A DNA stretch of 64,000 nucleotides from Asparagopsis taxiformis (Eukaryota > Rhodophyta > Florideophyceae > Bonnemaisoniales > Bonnemaisoniaceae): the NCBI GenBank assembly GCA_030407315.1, contig JALQPE010002749.1, positions 1 through 64,000 on the forward strand, read 5' to 3'. A model generated the notes under the pieces. That model was not told the DNA's origin and did not search any database. It saw only the letters and a list, made by a program, of their open reading frames with translations. A program made the position numbers and the translations under genes. Positions 19,580 to 31,594 of the stretch are shown here, one piece after another. Every line of letters begins with the position of its first letter. Position 1 is the first letter of the stretch.

Positions 19580-20703
19580 CCCACCTCTTCTTCTCCCCAT
19601 GGAACCTTCATATCCGGGCTCTGATTTTCTCAAAGGGCTATGGAAAAGCGGCCATAATATATTTGACCATCACCCTCTCATACGCGACACTCTCAAACCA
19701 GCTACGCGCGCCAAGTATCTTTCAGCCTTCAAACGCTTCCAGAAACACATCTCTCACGAACCATCTACGCCTTATGAGCTGGATATCGCTTTGCGCGAGT
19801 ACATCGAGACAAGAGCGCTCGAAGACGCGTCAGCCGGCCGCAAGCAAGACATAGCTAATCTGATATCTCACCTTTCATTGGTTGTCCAGAGCTCAATCGT
19901 ATGCTTCCTCGAGCTAGGAGGGCACTCAAGGGATGGAAAAATGGACTCCATCCCACTCCGCCCTTCCCCTCACCCATCACATCATGCTTGCCATTGTCCA
20001 TTTCCTCCGATCTATTAATGAGCCAATCGTAGCAGGAGCAATCCTTACAGCATGGGGAGGATACTTGAGAGCTTCAGAGGTACTTAAACTGGATTGGAAG
20101 GACGTTGCATTACGAGGAGACACACGGACAAGACACCTATCACAGTCGATAGTCGGTGTGAATATCAGGGATGCGAAAACAGGACCTCTACAGTTCACAG
20201 CCATCCGCGAGGAGTCGGTTATAGACCTCCTACATCGCTACGCAGAGACCAGTTCAAAAACCGGCCGTGCATTTCCAATTCCGTACTCCAGGTACCTTGC
20301 CAAGCTTAAGGAGGCGGCTGGTTTCTTCGACCTTCCCGACACCCTCACCCCGCATTCTGCTCGAATTGGCGGTGCGTTGTACGACTACTGTAATGGAACA
20401 GAAGCAGCTACGATTGCCATACATGGTAGATGGGAAAGCATACAATCTCTCCGACATTATCTTTCCAACGGCCGTGCGATCATTCAGAAACTACAGCTCA
20501 CTACCGTACAAGAAGAAAAGATTTCTAGCTACGCGCAAGCTTCTTGTGATTTCCTTGATGGTAATCAGCCATTCCAGACCATCGCCCGACCTCCGGAAGT
20601 TTTTAGCATTGTTTCCCTCTCTTCGACCGATCGTCCTCGCACAAAAGGCCGATTTAGATCCCCTTCGCGACATACCTGCTCCTATTCCAAGCAAACCACA
20701 TAG
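19580..20703 (+). pseudogene. Tyrosine recombinase relic of the DIRS-like element
   Basis: An N-terminal SAM-like domain (LKPATRAKYLSAFKRFQKHI, LDIALREYIETRALEDASAG) is followed, after two frameshifts near 19890-19940, by the catalytic domain. That domain keeps the expected residues: Arg in GGYLRASEVLKLDWKDV, Lys in DAKTGPLQF, HSAR as the His-x-x-Arg box, HGRW for the second His/Trp position, and Tyr in SLRHYLSNG. The catalytic half (19933-20703) is still one open frame. The linker reads LPRARRALKGWK in a third frame, as is usual for DIRS recombinases. The enzyme would join the circular cDNA to the genome. Confidence 0.8.
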
Positions 20704-20810
20704 AAAACAAGAAAAAAGTCTCACGGACGCCATCGTCGCCCGGTACGACCCCGCAGCCGGACAACACGGATCAGGAAGTCCCCAATACGAGTATATCTAA
20801 TTCACATGGG

Positions 20811-23185
20811 AAGCGGGACTGGACCTTGGTTTGTCGCTCGACAACGGTCACACTGCCAACTATCCTCAACAAAAGATCCTTAATCGCGGAAGACGATAAT
20901 CTTAAAACCGTCTTCCCACTATGCCGCCCGGTGAAACGGAGGAGATGGGATGAAACTTGCAGATAACGACAGAATAATTGCACTCCTTGTATCCGAGAAA
21001 TTCCGGATTTGTCAGCCACAGTCAGCTTTTCACTGACTTCTCCTGGCTACTCAAACGTATGAAAACTTTCAGAGAAATATCTCGCAGAGCAGAACCCGCA
21101 AGATCTCTCAGGACGTGGGTTTGAGGGCCTTTCAGCTAAATGCACAGGCAGGCTAATCACCTGAAGGACTACAGGACTCCTACCCCCCTCGGTTTGGACT
21201 GGTTCGATATCCACCAGACCTAGCAGCCACTCTGCGTTCTCTAAACTAAACATGTTTCGATTTCAATCGAGTTCTGTGCCTAGTACGGCAGTGGGCGGAT
21301 GTTAATATATCGTGTGTGTACTCAGTCGAATCGAGTCGATGATCGATGGTTTGAGATCGACATGCGGATCAGAATTTTATAATTTTTTCAATTTCTGTCC
21401 CAACTGTCGGTCTCGATTTCGGAGCACCATTCTCTCAGACACCTCAGTTATCAGTAGACTCTTCCGCCGGCGCTCCGCAAGTGCTCCGTCAGCCATGGAC
21501 AGGCGTGCGGATACATGAACTGAGGTGGGCACAATGCACGCTGGGTGAGGGTTGGACACAACTTTCATGTCTCAATGATACCGAGCGATGCGTTGTACTA
21601 TTGACTGGGCACATTTGTTCGGCAGCGATGACACCGTTCTTCGTACTACCTGTTTGTTGTGCTGAGGCAGAGATTCCGGAAGGCAGTTGGGGAGCGTGTG
21701 AGGTCGTGATGGTGTTGTAAAGGCCGGTAGGATATATGTTTTGCATGCGATGGGGATCTGGTGCGTCTGGAAGTAGTGGTACATGCCAAATGAAGTCTGT
21801 ATCGGTTCCGCTATACGTCACCGCTGTGTGTCGCATTGCTGAGCTACACACGAGCATATACATATGTACATTTCATCGCTGCTGCGTCGCGTCGCATTGG
21901 GTCCCACTGAGTGCACACAACCCATACATCTGGTATGTGTCATTGGTGCTCACAAATGGCGCTTGGTACATTTGATTTAACTAGGCCAGGTTTGAGCGTG
22001 AGCGCCAGCTCCTTCACATGGCCGATCTATTTGTTTCATCTGGTGTGTGTTGAGTAATTGTGCAGGTGCACGCGTTCGCCAGCTTGTGTACAGAAACGCT
22101 GGCAGGTGCATGATCTATTCCACGCTGCGCAGTGCACTCCATCAACTTATCGTTGCACACATTCACTCTACTACTATTGTTCCGCCTTTCTAGACAGATG
22201 GTATTAGAAGCCGGATCATCGCCTCGTAATTCTAGGGTTTATTTAGATTGCAGATGATGGCATGGGAGCCAGATGACGGGCTGTCATTTTCGGAGACAGT
22301 GGCGGCTCTTACGGGCATGTAGGCCAATGAAGAGACACTGTCTGGGTAATACCTCAGCTGGATGGTGACGACCATCAAGGAGCGTGAGGACTGGCCGGGC
22401 ACACCAGTAGCGACCGACCCGGGCAGGTCCGGGGTATCTCCTGTGCAAGGAGATCGCACTCACTGTCGCTTCCTCCACCTGGAGGGAGATCACCTCGGAG
22501 GACGCGAAGAAGGCGGAGGCGCCTTTAGGACTCGGAACTAGGCTTTACGGATCTAGGCTATGCGATAATTAGTACTTAAAGGTGCGGCTACTTCCTCAGA
22601 AGGAAATGGGAAGCAGCAGCGTACCGGCACTAGTCTCTCCTGACTCCTACACCCCTTTTATGCGCGGAGCGGAACGAAGCTCGCCTCGAAGAGTTGGAAC
22701 AACTATTTCCTCATGCACTATCGTCGCTGTGCAGAAACTTGTTTCACTATTTGTCAAGTAGAGCACTAGCTTAGTTTACTCGGAGAGGCCAGAGTCATCT
22801 GTTCCCTTCCTTCTTCGCATGCACGCTGTAAACGCAAATAAATCTGAATATCAATCTTCATGAAACTCTACCACCCAGTTGTTCTATAGTCTCGCTCCTG
22901 CAATCATGCCTGTGTTCACCGCCCAACTGCTTCCATCTCGCCTCCATCCTTCCCTCCTGAATCGACTGACAATCCGCCGATCAGATCCCAGATCACGAGC
23001 ATAGCTCAACAGCGTGCCACTTGGCAGATGATCATTGCACCGACCCTCTCCTCTCGATTGAGTTGATGACAACAATGCACACGCTTCTACTGTCTCTACA
23101 GGGCTCTATCTACACATGCACCACATCCCTGAAAAACAAGACTCGAACGTCATCGCTCATCCACACCATCGTTTGCCATTGCCCT
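20811..23185. other. No gene seen; degenerate copies of the NLR-cluster flank
   Basis: No convincing coding frame is present. About 21310-21420 matches the block at 47420-47500 and 60405-60490: GAGTCGATGATCGATG, GACATGCGGAT and AGAATTTTATAATTTTT in the same order. About 22090-22180 matches 28999-29060 (CAGGTGCATG...ATTCCACGCTGCG and CCATCAACTTATCGTT). The ancient array of NLR units therefore begins upstream of the first intact gene. A block at 22230-22600 with CTTACGGGCATGTAGGCCAA is unique in this window. Confidence 0.55.
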
Positions 23186-23513
23186 CAACGACAAACACCT
23201 CCTCTCTGCAATTCTGCGCACCGCCGACCTTTTCACCCTCGTATCGCCGAAACCTTCCGTACCACTGCCTCCGTCCTTATCTCTTCTCGTTGAAGACTTC
23301 AACGTCATCGCCCTTCGACTGACCCCAACGACAAACATATTTTCTCTCCACTTCTACGCACACCGCCGACTCTTCCACTCTTGCATCTCCGAAACCTTCC
23401 GCGCAGCCGCTTCTGTTCTTACCGCTCCATTTGTTCTACTCGTTTCCTCTACTAACGCTCCTCTCTCTCTCGCTCTCTCCACTGTTCTCACACCACGCCT
23501 ACCGTATCGCACC
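23186..23513 (+). promoter_or_regulatory. Pyrimidine-rich leader of NLR gene 1 with internal direct duplication
   Basis: A module starting CAACGACAAACA occurs at 23186 and again at 23327, a period of 141 bp, with matching downstream blocks (CACCGCCGAC, TCCGAAACCTTCCG). The last 80 bases are almost pure C/T with A (CTCTCTCTCTCGCTCTCTCC). They run into the start codon in ACCATGG. No TATA box is evident. A long pyrimidine-rich stretch just before the ATG is shared by all three intact paralogues, so it probably holds the promoter or 5' UTR. Confidence 0.5.
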
Positions 23514-26500
23514 ATGGACAATTCCTTCTCTGAACCAAACTCTTCCGTTCCTAATCCCACATCCTCCACCCCACCGTCTTCCAATGCTCCTGTTTCTAGC
23601 GACACAAACCAACCCACACCTCAAACGACGCCTCAACTGACCACCGACTCCCCCGCCTCATCCTCCACACCAGCACCAGTCTGCGCACTGCCCGTCTCGT
23701 TAACACTCCCGACGTCCTCACCGTCACCACATTCTTCCCCAACACACTCTACTGCTCAACCCCCACACTCTGCTCCACCGGTGCACCTCGTCCAAAGATC
23801 CCATTACGTCCCACCTATCCAGCGACCCATACTCGACCTGTCACCGTCCTCCACCACCCCCGAGAGTGCTGTGAAGCGCGCCCTTCTGTCCGACGATCCA
23901 TCGACAAACTCTATCGCACTCGTCGGCATGGGCGGCGCAGGCAAGACCACCATCCTGTGCGCTCTTGGCAATGACGGCGAGGTCATGGGCAAATACCATG
24001 ACGGTGTGTGGTTCTTTGAACTTGGTCACGACGTTACGCTCTCCTCCTTTGTCCAGCAACTACAAGCATTTGTCAAATCCACACTCCCAGAATTTTCAAA
24101 AGTTTTCACTGAACTGGCCGCTTCCGAGCACACGCACCGCACAATGGTCACCCAACTCATGAAGCACCTCGTGACCAAACATGTCCTGTTGCTCTTTGAT
24201 GATGTCTGGGATACCAATGCGAGTGTGTACAAGTTAGTGTGTGTGATGTGCAATGTGGTGCAATGCAATGACAATGGTTTGTTGAAAATGCTGACATCGA
24301 CACGGAGCAGTGATATGGCCGATGATCTTGCAGACGTCACAGTACCACTCAATCCCGAGGAATTGGACGCGGAAAAGGCGCTTGCTATATTCTGCCGCAA
24401 TGCCAAAATCGATACCTCCGATGTCCCGTCGCTCTCTGCTGAGAACCAGCACTCGCTGCACTGCATTATCGAAACGTGTGCTGGATTGGCGCTTGCCCTG
24501 AGTGTTGCTGGCTCTGGAGTGAGGCAGGCGATGGACCGGAGGCTGGGTCGGTGTGACGAGAGTGCCATCAGTGTGTACTGGGGGCGATTGAAGACGAAGC
24601 CTCGACAACTCGGCGGTGCCGAACGAGGAGGACACCCTGGCCTGACCAGTGCAGTGGAGACAAGTGTGCAGTTTCTGGAGGAGAGGTGGGAGTCGTTAAA
24701 GAGCACAGAAGAACTGGCAGATGAGCTGAGTGCTAGAGACATGTTTCGATCGCTGTGCATTGTGCAGAAGCAGATGATTGTGCCGGTGAGTGTGCTTGAG
24801 CGAATGTGGGGTGTGGGAGATGTGCAGGCTGGAGTGACGATGTTGTCACGAAACAGTCTAGTATCCGAAGTTTGTGAGGAGGGCCAAGGGATTGTGGGAG
24901 TGGGGGTGCACGATTTGGTGCTGGATATGAGTGTGAAGATGAGTGAGGGAGAAGGTGGAGTGGAGAAGTGGCATGGGAGGCTAGTGGATGCATACGTGGA
25001 GTCGGCAAATGGAAGCAATGGAGAGAGGGATATGAAAGAAAACGAATGGTGGGAGCTGAAGAAAGATGACAAGTACATGAGGGAGAACGCGGTGCGACAC
25101 CTGCTCGGAGCTGGGCGGGTGAGTGCAGCACTGAAGCTGTTGACGGATTATCGATGGGTCGAGAAGATGAATAAGGACGAAGAGCGAGCGCCGTTCCAGA
25201 AGGTCATGAGCGAGCTGGAACTGGTACGAAGGCATTTAGGAGAGAAGACGGAAACTAGAAGAAGAATAGTCCATGATTTGGGCGTTGTTGCAAGAGCAAT
25301 GGAGCTTTGTATGGTACCGTATTGCATGAAGAACCGAGAAGAATGTACGTTTCAACTATTTGGACGATTGCGCGATGTTGAGAGCGAGAGTGGGTTGGTA
25401 GAGCGAATAGTATGTAGTATTGAGAGATATGCGAAGCGGCCTTGGGCTCGTTGTGGGCCTGGGGTGTTGACGAATGGGAGGAGCTCGTTGCGACGTGTAC
25501 TGGAGCTGGAGGATGAGGGACGATGCATGTGTGTGAGTGGGGGAGGGGAAGAAGTGATAGTGGGAAGGGGGAAGGTATGGGTGTTGGATGGTCGAAATGG
25601 GAGGGTGAAGAGGACGCTGGCTAGAGAAGAAGATGGTGCTATCGTCGGTGTGTTTTTCGACCGCACTTCGGGGTTGATATATTCATGCAGTGGAAGAGGA
25701 CAAGTGACAATCTGGAAAGAGGAGAAGAAGTTGCGATCAATGCAAGCCGAAGTAGGAGACGAAGAAGATTTGATCGGTTGTATGCAAGTGTTACCGTCGT
25801 CGAAGAAAGTGATTGTAGGAACTACTGACGGACGACTACTGGTTTTTGATACAACGAGCGGGGGAGTAGTTCGAACTGTCGCTGCGCATTCTGCTGGAGT
25901 GATATCGCTGGCAGTCGGAGGAAGCGAAACTGTGATGGTGTCTGGATCGTGGGATGGGACGATTCGTGCATGGGATACGACAAGCTTCGACGACAGTGGC
26001 GCTGTATTCAAGGGGCTCACGAGATGGGTGACCAGTGTGGCATTGAGTGCTGATGGGAGACTACTGGCCTCAGGGTCGTCGTCGGATTACAAAAGCGTTC
26101 AGCTCTGGGACGTGCCGAGTGGTGAGCCACTATGGACATCACCTCACGAATATCACAATGTTGTGGTTTGTGTCCTGTTCAGTAGCGATGAACGCTTGTT
26201 GTATTCTGTGGGCCTCAAGGGAACAAACGTATGGCAGGTGGGGAACGGTGGTCGTGACGTGTCACTGGCGCACACTCTCCCTATTTCGTCACCTTTATTT
26301 TTCAATTCGTTCGATCTGGGAGACGGCCCAGAACTATTCATATTGAGAGGCGATCGAGTAGAGGTTTGGGATGCGCGACAAGTCGACTGCAGCGACGATT
26401 CGTCCGGTGCATTTCTTCAGCAGGTCAGGAGATTTGGAGTTTCCGAGAATGGGACAACAATGGTGACGTTGAATCGCAGTTCGAAACGGATGGAGATACG

Positions 26501-27908
26501 CGACGTGTGTGACGTGTGTGATCACATCGATCGCGTCATTTCCAGTTTCGAAATACCCGTTTATGATAGTTGGCATCCCCCAGACTCACTGGCCATATCA
26601 AACAACCAGCGATTCGTCGCCTATTCTATTGATGGTAGTTGTGTTGTTCACATCGTTGACGCGCGGAATGGAAATGTTTTGCACTCGCTCTTTGATCTTG
26701 ATAAATGGGCGTTGTCGTTGACACGTCATGAACAGGATGACGCATCAATTCTGACGAGTTGCAGTCATTTGAATAACACGGCAGGAGTTCGACCTTTCCG
26801 AGAAGCTGGAATACTGTCGTTCAGTTCAGACAGTACGGTTATTTCAGCTTTCGCAGCCGCAAACCCAAACCCAAATGACGACAATGCGACGACTGTCGTA
26901 ACAAAGTCTGTGTCTTGGAATATATCGTCAGGAGAACCCATGGACGAAACGCATCTGGACGCCGATAGTACCGCAACGAGTAGCACACCATCCCCTCGCT
27001 TGGTCTGCAATGCGGAGTTTGACGGATGGTTCTTCCGATTTCCACGAAATGTCAAGTACGAACACGGCCAATCGTCTTTCACTATAGCCACCATGGAGGA
27101 TTATGTGTATGGAGCCCATTATATCTCTGATGCTTCCCGATTACACATTTCAATACATGACAGGGGTATGTGTTATGTGGATCTAATCACTGACAACACC
27201 AAACTCCCGCCACGCAACCCACCTCCTCTTTCACTCCTCAAACCTCATCCACCCCCACCACAGCACACAATCACAGATTCCGAACCAGATCAAGTATACG
27301 ACGTCTTCATAAGCCACGCCGGCCCCGACAAGTTCACCATCGCATTGCTGTTGTACAACCTACTCGTCGCACTTGATTTCAAGGTGTTTCTAGACCGGGC
27401 AGAGCTGCGGCCCGGGGAGAATGCACCCGAGAAGATGATCAAGGCGATGCGAACAGCGAAGATTGCAGTTGTGATACTGTCGCCAGAGTATGCTGCGCGG
27501 AAATGGACGCTGAAGGAGTTGATGTGCTTTATGGAGCGATTCCGTGCTGGCGGCGATAGAGAGATAATCATTATTCCGGTGTTCTACCGATTGACACTGG
27601 ACGACTGTCGAGACGAGAATTCGCTGTTTGATGCAGTGAACGATAAGGGAAAGAATGTGTTTCTGGCTGAAGGGTTTTTGAAGTGGATGTCGAAGCAGAA
27701 GGAGCTGACGATCGAGAAGGTACTGCAGGAACTACAGTCGCTGAGGGGAGTGACTGGTATCGAGAATGAGGCGAAAGTGACGAATGGAGAAAGTGAAGAG
27801 GAGAAAGCGGCGCAAATGCAATTAGCCGAAAAGATCCGAGACGCTGTTGTGGAGGCGAAGAATCGTCAGAATAGTGGGCGGGCTGCAGGTCCTAGTAGTG
27901 CACGGTAG
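23514..27908 (+). CDS. NLR-like receptor 1: NB-ARC / WD40 / C-terminal TIR
   Basis: The 1,464-residue protein is encoded without introns, with start context ACCATGG. Residues 1-~115 are Pro/Ser/Thr-rich and probably disordered. NB-ARC follows: P-loop GMGGAGKTT at 138-146, Walker B HVLLLFDDVWD near 222-232, sensor-like TSTR near 262, a GLPLA-type CAGLALALSVAG near 322-333, and a winged-helix region ending in VHDLVLD. A helical linker (AVRHLLGAGRVSAALKLLTDYRW) is like that of apoptosome-type ATPases with WD40 repeats. A beta-propeller of WD40-type repeats covers about 655-1230, most regular around SGSWDGTIRAWD and LLASGSSSDYKSVQLWD. The TIR domain starts at VYDVFISH (1261) and keeps the catalytic Glu of RKWTLKEL (1335). 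The likely role is a cytosolic sensor, with recognition by the propeller, ATP-driven assembly, and NAD hydrolysis or signalling by TIR. TIR at the C-terminus is the reverse of the plant order. Confidence 0.92.
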   Translation: MDNSFSEPNSSVPNPTSSTPPSSNAPVSSDTNQPTPQTTPQLTTDSPASSSTPAPVCALPVSLTLPTSSPSPHSSPTHSTAQPPHSAPPVHLVQRSHYVPPIQRPILDLSPSSTTPESAVKRALLSDDPSTNSIALVGMGGAGKTTILCALGNDGEVMGKYHDGVWFFELGHDVTLSSFVQQLQAFVKSTLPEFSKVFTELAASEHTHRTMVTQLMKHLVTKHVLLLFDDVWDTNASVYKLVCVMCNVVQCNDNGLLKMLTSTRSSDMADDLADVTVPLNPEELDAEKALAIFCRNAKIDTSDVPSLSAENQHSLHCIIETCAGLALALSVAGSGVRQAMDRRLGRCDESAISVYWGRLKTKPRQLGGAERGGHPGLTSAVETSVQFLEERWESLKSTEELADELSARDMFRSLCIVQKQMIVPVSVLERMWGVGDVQAGVTMLSRNSLVSEVCEEGQGIVGVGVHDLVLDMSVKMSEGEGGVEKWHGRLVDAYVESANGSNGERDMKENEWWELKKDDKYMRENAVRHLLGAGRVSAALKLLTDYRWVEKMNKDEERAPFQKVMSELELVRRHLGEKTETRRRIVHDLGVVARAMELCMVPYCMKNREECTFQLFGRLRDVESESGLVERIVCSIERYAKRPWARCGPGVLTNGRSSLRRVLELEDEGRCMCVSGGGEEVIVGRGKVWVLDGRNGRVKRTLAREEDGAIVGVFFDRTSGLIYSCSGRGQVTIWKEEKKLRSMQAEVGDEEDLIGCMQVLPSSKKVIVGTTDGRLLVFDTTSGGVVRTVAAHSAGVISLAVGGSETVMVSGSWDGTIRAWDTTSFDDSGAVFKGLTRWVTSVALSADGRLLASGSSSDYKSVQLWDVPSGEPLWTSPHEYHNVVVCVLFSSDERLLYSVGLKGTNVWQVGNGGRDVSLAHTLPISSPLFFNSFDLGDGPELFILRGDRVEVWDARQVDCSDDSSGAFLQQVRRFGVSENGTTMVTLNRSSKRMEIRDVCDVCDHIDRVISSFEIPVYDSWHPPDSLAISNNQRFVAYSIDGSCVVHIVDARNGNVLHSLFDLDKWALSLTRHEQDDASILTSCSHLNNTAGVRPFREAGILSFSSDSTVISAFAAANPNPNDDNATTVVTKSVSWNISSGEPMDETHLDADSTATSSTPSPRLVCNAEFDGWFFRFPRNVKYEHGQSSFTIATMEDYVYGAHYISDASRLHISIHDRGMCYVDLITDNTKLPPRNPPPLSLLKPHPPPPQHTITDSEPDQVYDVFISHAGPDKFTIALLLYNLLVALDFKVFLDRAELRPGENAPEKMIKAMRTAKIAVVILSPEYAARKWTLKELMCFMERFRAGGDREIIIIPVFYRLTLDDCRDENSLFDAVNDKGKNVFLAEGFLKWMSKQKELTIEKVLQELQSLRGVTGIENEAKVTNGESEEEKAAQMQLAEKIRDAVVEAKNRQNSGRAAGPSSAR

Positions 27909-30900
27909 AATGATGATAAAAAGATGATGAGATTGAAACTGGGTGACTACAGATGTAGATAGGAGTCGTGGTGTTAGAGTTCAATGGGCTGGAATTGAAA
28001 CGGATGAGCTGTGATGATGGCGGTGGGCGACACAGATAGTATATTTCGAAATGGAGTGAGATGTGCACGACGGGATGATAAGCGGATTTCGACTTGCAAG
28101 AATAATGTGCAACCTTTTCATTGTGGACCCAAGGAGGCTGGTAAGCGCATTTGGTGAATTCGCATGGAGGCTGACAAAGTGGAGCGACTCTATACAGCGC
28201 ATCTCGCAATGTTTCGCTATTCACACCCACTCGTTCACATTTCATACACCCATCGCAACGCGCAGTCTACACTACACATCTTCGCAAACGGCAGCTGCAA
28301 GTGTCGAGCCAGCCCGGTCAAACCGATCTGCGCTCGACGCGATGCTCATCCCTGCACGACGTGCAATGATATATTCGATGTGTGAAGCAATCAAAAGTCA
28401 GACATGAAGTGGCTCACATGAGGTGGAGAACACTCGGTCAGCGCGACGACCAAGGCTGCGAGTTGTACATGAGCGACAGTGAGTTGAAGTGGCTGCGGAG
28501 TCGTGAGAAAATAAGAAAATTGAGTATCAGAAATTGAGAGGGATAAATCGCTAATGCTCGTACAACCACCAAGTCACACCGCACATGTGGTATGGTACAA
28601 TGCTTTCTACACTCATCGACTACGGAATGGCAGGAGAGTATCGAATCGTTCAGCATCACACACGACGCTTCACTCGACCATACGTGCTTTCCGATGATGT
28701 GACCCGTGGCGGTGTTGGGCGCAATCGATATGTGCGCCTCAACGTTGTGGCGATGGGCGGGGACTCGGCAAGTGCTGGTGTGTGACAGTTGGGCGTGTTG
28801 ATAGTAGAATTGTGATGCCGGTGCACTTGCGGCCGTTGTGCGCATCCATTTGCCCGTCGCGTGGCGTCCACAGCAACATGTGGTATGGGTGATAAATAGG
28901 TAAAGCGTTTGGTGCATTTGTTGCGACTGCGTCACATGACCATAATTGTTATGTGTGTCGGTCGGTGTCATTGTGCCGATACATGCGTTTGTCAACTTCC
29001 GCAGGTGCATCGTGTATTCCACGCTGCGTATGTTCCATCAGCGTATCGTTAGACACATCCACTCGTGAACTCGTTCCACATGCGATTTGCTCGCTTGCTC
29101 TTTTGTTCTCTCAGCGCTGCACTGGTTGCAATACAGAACACCATGAACGAACGGAAATGGTCTGTCACTACGTACAGCGTCATCTATTCAAGCATCCATT
29201 GGAGCCACAGGGCGATACAACCAAACTGTCGTAGCGCTGTGCAGGATACACGCAATACGCAGCGATGAATTGCGTTTCAGAACAGATCAGGTATTTGGCC
29301 GCATCGCGATCGACTGTTGACTTTGCAATGAGCAACAAGGTATCGAGCGCGACAGGTTGGCATGAATCGGTTGTGGTTTGACTGCGATCGTGCGCATCGT
29401 TCAAAGTTGGCCAAGCGGTCTTTACCATGTCGATGTGTAGAGCTCGAAATGCGGATGGGAATTTATAATTTCAACAATTTCTACTGGAATGCGCTCAACT
29501 GTAGTTGTGCATTACAACGATGTAGACATTCCAACTCCAAAGCGGCAATGGTGAGTGGCACAAATATGCATTTATCGGCGATCGGTGTCTTGCAACATGG
29601 GGCGCACGATGTGGATTAGATGTGGTGAGAATGCGCGTCATCAATCCGTCTCCGGGCGCTAGCGGGTAGCATCAGTCCAATCCTCGGAGGAGAAAGTAGA
29701 GAAACCGCCGAAATGCCAGATGACGGGCGAGTTGTCCTGCGCAACTCATGCACACCACTGCGACGTATTATGTCTGAAATAGTAGCGAATTGTGGCAGAT
29801 GGATTGGTGCGGAAAGATGTTTCGATCCTATAGCGTGTAATGCGGTGCGATAGAGAAAGAATAATCAACTACGAACTCGTACATAAGAAGAGAGCTGGAG
29901 ATTGGAGAGGGGCGTCTGTCAATGGATTGCGAGGCGATTTAAAATTTGGGAAGTAGAATAGAGCAACTGAGCATTTAGCGAATGATGCCGGGCTATAAGA
30001 TATGTTTGGATCATTTAGGATTACGGGGAAATAGATGTGCGTATGAGTAGGTAGGCTTAGATTGAACAGCTGCGGGTTACGAGGGATATTCATGCTAGCG
30101 GAATAATAATGTTGCGAAACAGTTTGACATCGAAAGTTCAGGAAGAGCGAATAGAATATGTATTGTGGAAATGGGTGCGACTTGAAGTCCGGAAAGAATC
30201 GATAGTGGAATTGGAATATCGCAGAAGATGAAGGAAACACAGGTCGTGGACGACGCACGGAGAGATCAAAGTTCTAGCTTCTGCACAGCATCTCAAACAA
30301 TCTCCCCGCCTACTTTCCCACAGGCTGTGTCAGACACGCGAGCTGAACGCAAACCACAACTGCAAACGATGTGTCCACATGCGCGCGCAGTCACACAATG
30401 ATCAATCGCCCCTATTCCAGAGCTCCGGAAAAAGTACGAGACGATACCGTTAATGTGCAGAATCTGGAGCCGTTGCTACTAGGCTGCAGAATGGATATGC
30501 GACTCGGTCAGGTGACGGATACTGTCGGGACTGCATACAGACCGCGCGATGCAAACACAGACATCGAGCGCAGCATGTCACAATGTTTCGGCTGCGATGC
30601 AAGTGCATTTGGCATGATCGACAGCACCAGCGTCACGTTGGCAACAATCGAAACGCGACCACACAGATGAACGACTCGGTCTCGGTCTCGGCTGGTGACA
30701 GTGTTATCGGAACGTGGCAACGTATGGTGGACTGCGCCAAATCATGTTTTTCGTGCGCCCGAGTGTAACAATTCAAACCAGTATGATACACTACTCTCTG
30801 CAATTGGCGGCAGTGTACACGACCCGTGGTCCGGTACTTGTTTGCACATACAGTAAGGAAAGGATGTACTGAAAGACACATCCAATAGAAACATAGAATG

Positions 30901-31130
30901 TTCTCTCTCCGCAAACGGGTTGCAGACACGTGGACGACTGTTGACACGTCTTATTGGTCCATCAGCTTGAATTGTACCCAAGACGCTTCACTCGCAGTTT
31001 TGCGCATAATCTATGAACGTCCCCTCATAGACGTGTGCATATTCGATGACAACAAGGCGTTATTCCGTTCCCCGTCTCACGTCTTGCTGACTAATTGTTG
31101 GCATCGATCCATCTGCTTCCGCTCCGATAC
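27909..31130 (+). repeat. Duplicated 3' flank and spacer of NLR unit 1
   Basis: From the stop codon onward this spacer matches the one after NLR gene 2. Shared landmarks are AAAAAGATGATGAGATTGAAA after the stop, GTGGGCGACACAGATAGTAT, the ACATGTGGTATGGGTGATAA block near 28875, ATGAATTGCGTTTCAGAACA near 29262, and the 29869-30258 block. Compared with unit 2 it lacks about 650 bp around 29110 (present at 37430-38090), a clean deletion or absence. I find no convincing gene in it. Confidence 0.8.
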
Positions 31131-31594
31131 TTCGTTCTCCGCACAACACTTGCAGTAACACCGCATAGCGCACCACAACGCCGCACCTCATTCTCCTCAC
31201 AGCACACACCACTTCTCGACTCGCAACTCTTCCGCGCTCCAACCGTCCATACGCCCATCGTCCAACTCCTCCATCCTTTCCTCTGCACGTACCATTCGCC
31301 TCGCCGACTAACAATCTTCTCCCCACTAGCTACTTCAACTTTCCGAATCGATCCATCCTCTTTCGCTTTGTCACTTCGCTCTCCATACCATCCTCGCAGC
31401 AACACCGCGTAACGCCCTACCTCAGATCATTACAGCACACAGCGCACACCACTCCTCCACTTCTCGACTCGCAACTCTTCCCCTCCCGTACCGTCCATAC
31501 GTCCACCACCTCCATCCTTGCTTCTCCGTCCGTACCATTCAGCTCGCCGACTAACAATCTCCTCTGTCTTCCCTCCGCGCACACTTCTAGTACC
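31131..31594 (+). promoter_or_regulatory. Duplicated pyrimidine-rich leader of NLR gene 2
   Basis: The block ACTTCTCGACTCGCAACTCT occurs at 31211 and again at 31459, 248 bp apart. Each copy is followed by an ACCGTCCATACG block, then by GTACCATTC and CTCGCCGACTAACAATCT. The coding ATG at 31595 lies just after the second copy (CTAGTACCATGGG). The same doubled module precedes NLR gene 3. Confidence 0.55.

Larger units (their letters stand above)
17485..20810 (+). mobile_element. Decayed DIRS-like tyrosine-recombinase retroelement
   Basis: Reverse transcriptase, then RNase H, then tyrosine recombinase follow in one direction, which is the layout of DIRS/Ngaro-type retroelements. These integrate with a tyrosine recombinase and lack an integrase. 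All three modules are recognisable but the reading frame changes at least six times. I found neither a gag-like gene nor clear split or inverted terminal repeats, so both ends are approximate. Confidence 0.75.

Noticed and set aside
24026..25078. 350-codon minus-strand frame rich in Ser, Pro and Thr
   Set aside because: It is antisense to the NB-ARC region of NLR 1 and reflects codon bias of that gene. Similar antisense frames recur in every paralogue.
29869..30258. 129-codon minus-strand frame, also open at 38825-39214
   Set aside because: The two copies lie in the duplicated spacer. Most base differences change the amino acid, so there is no sign of coding constraint.
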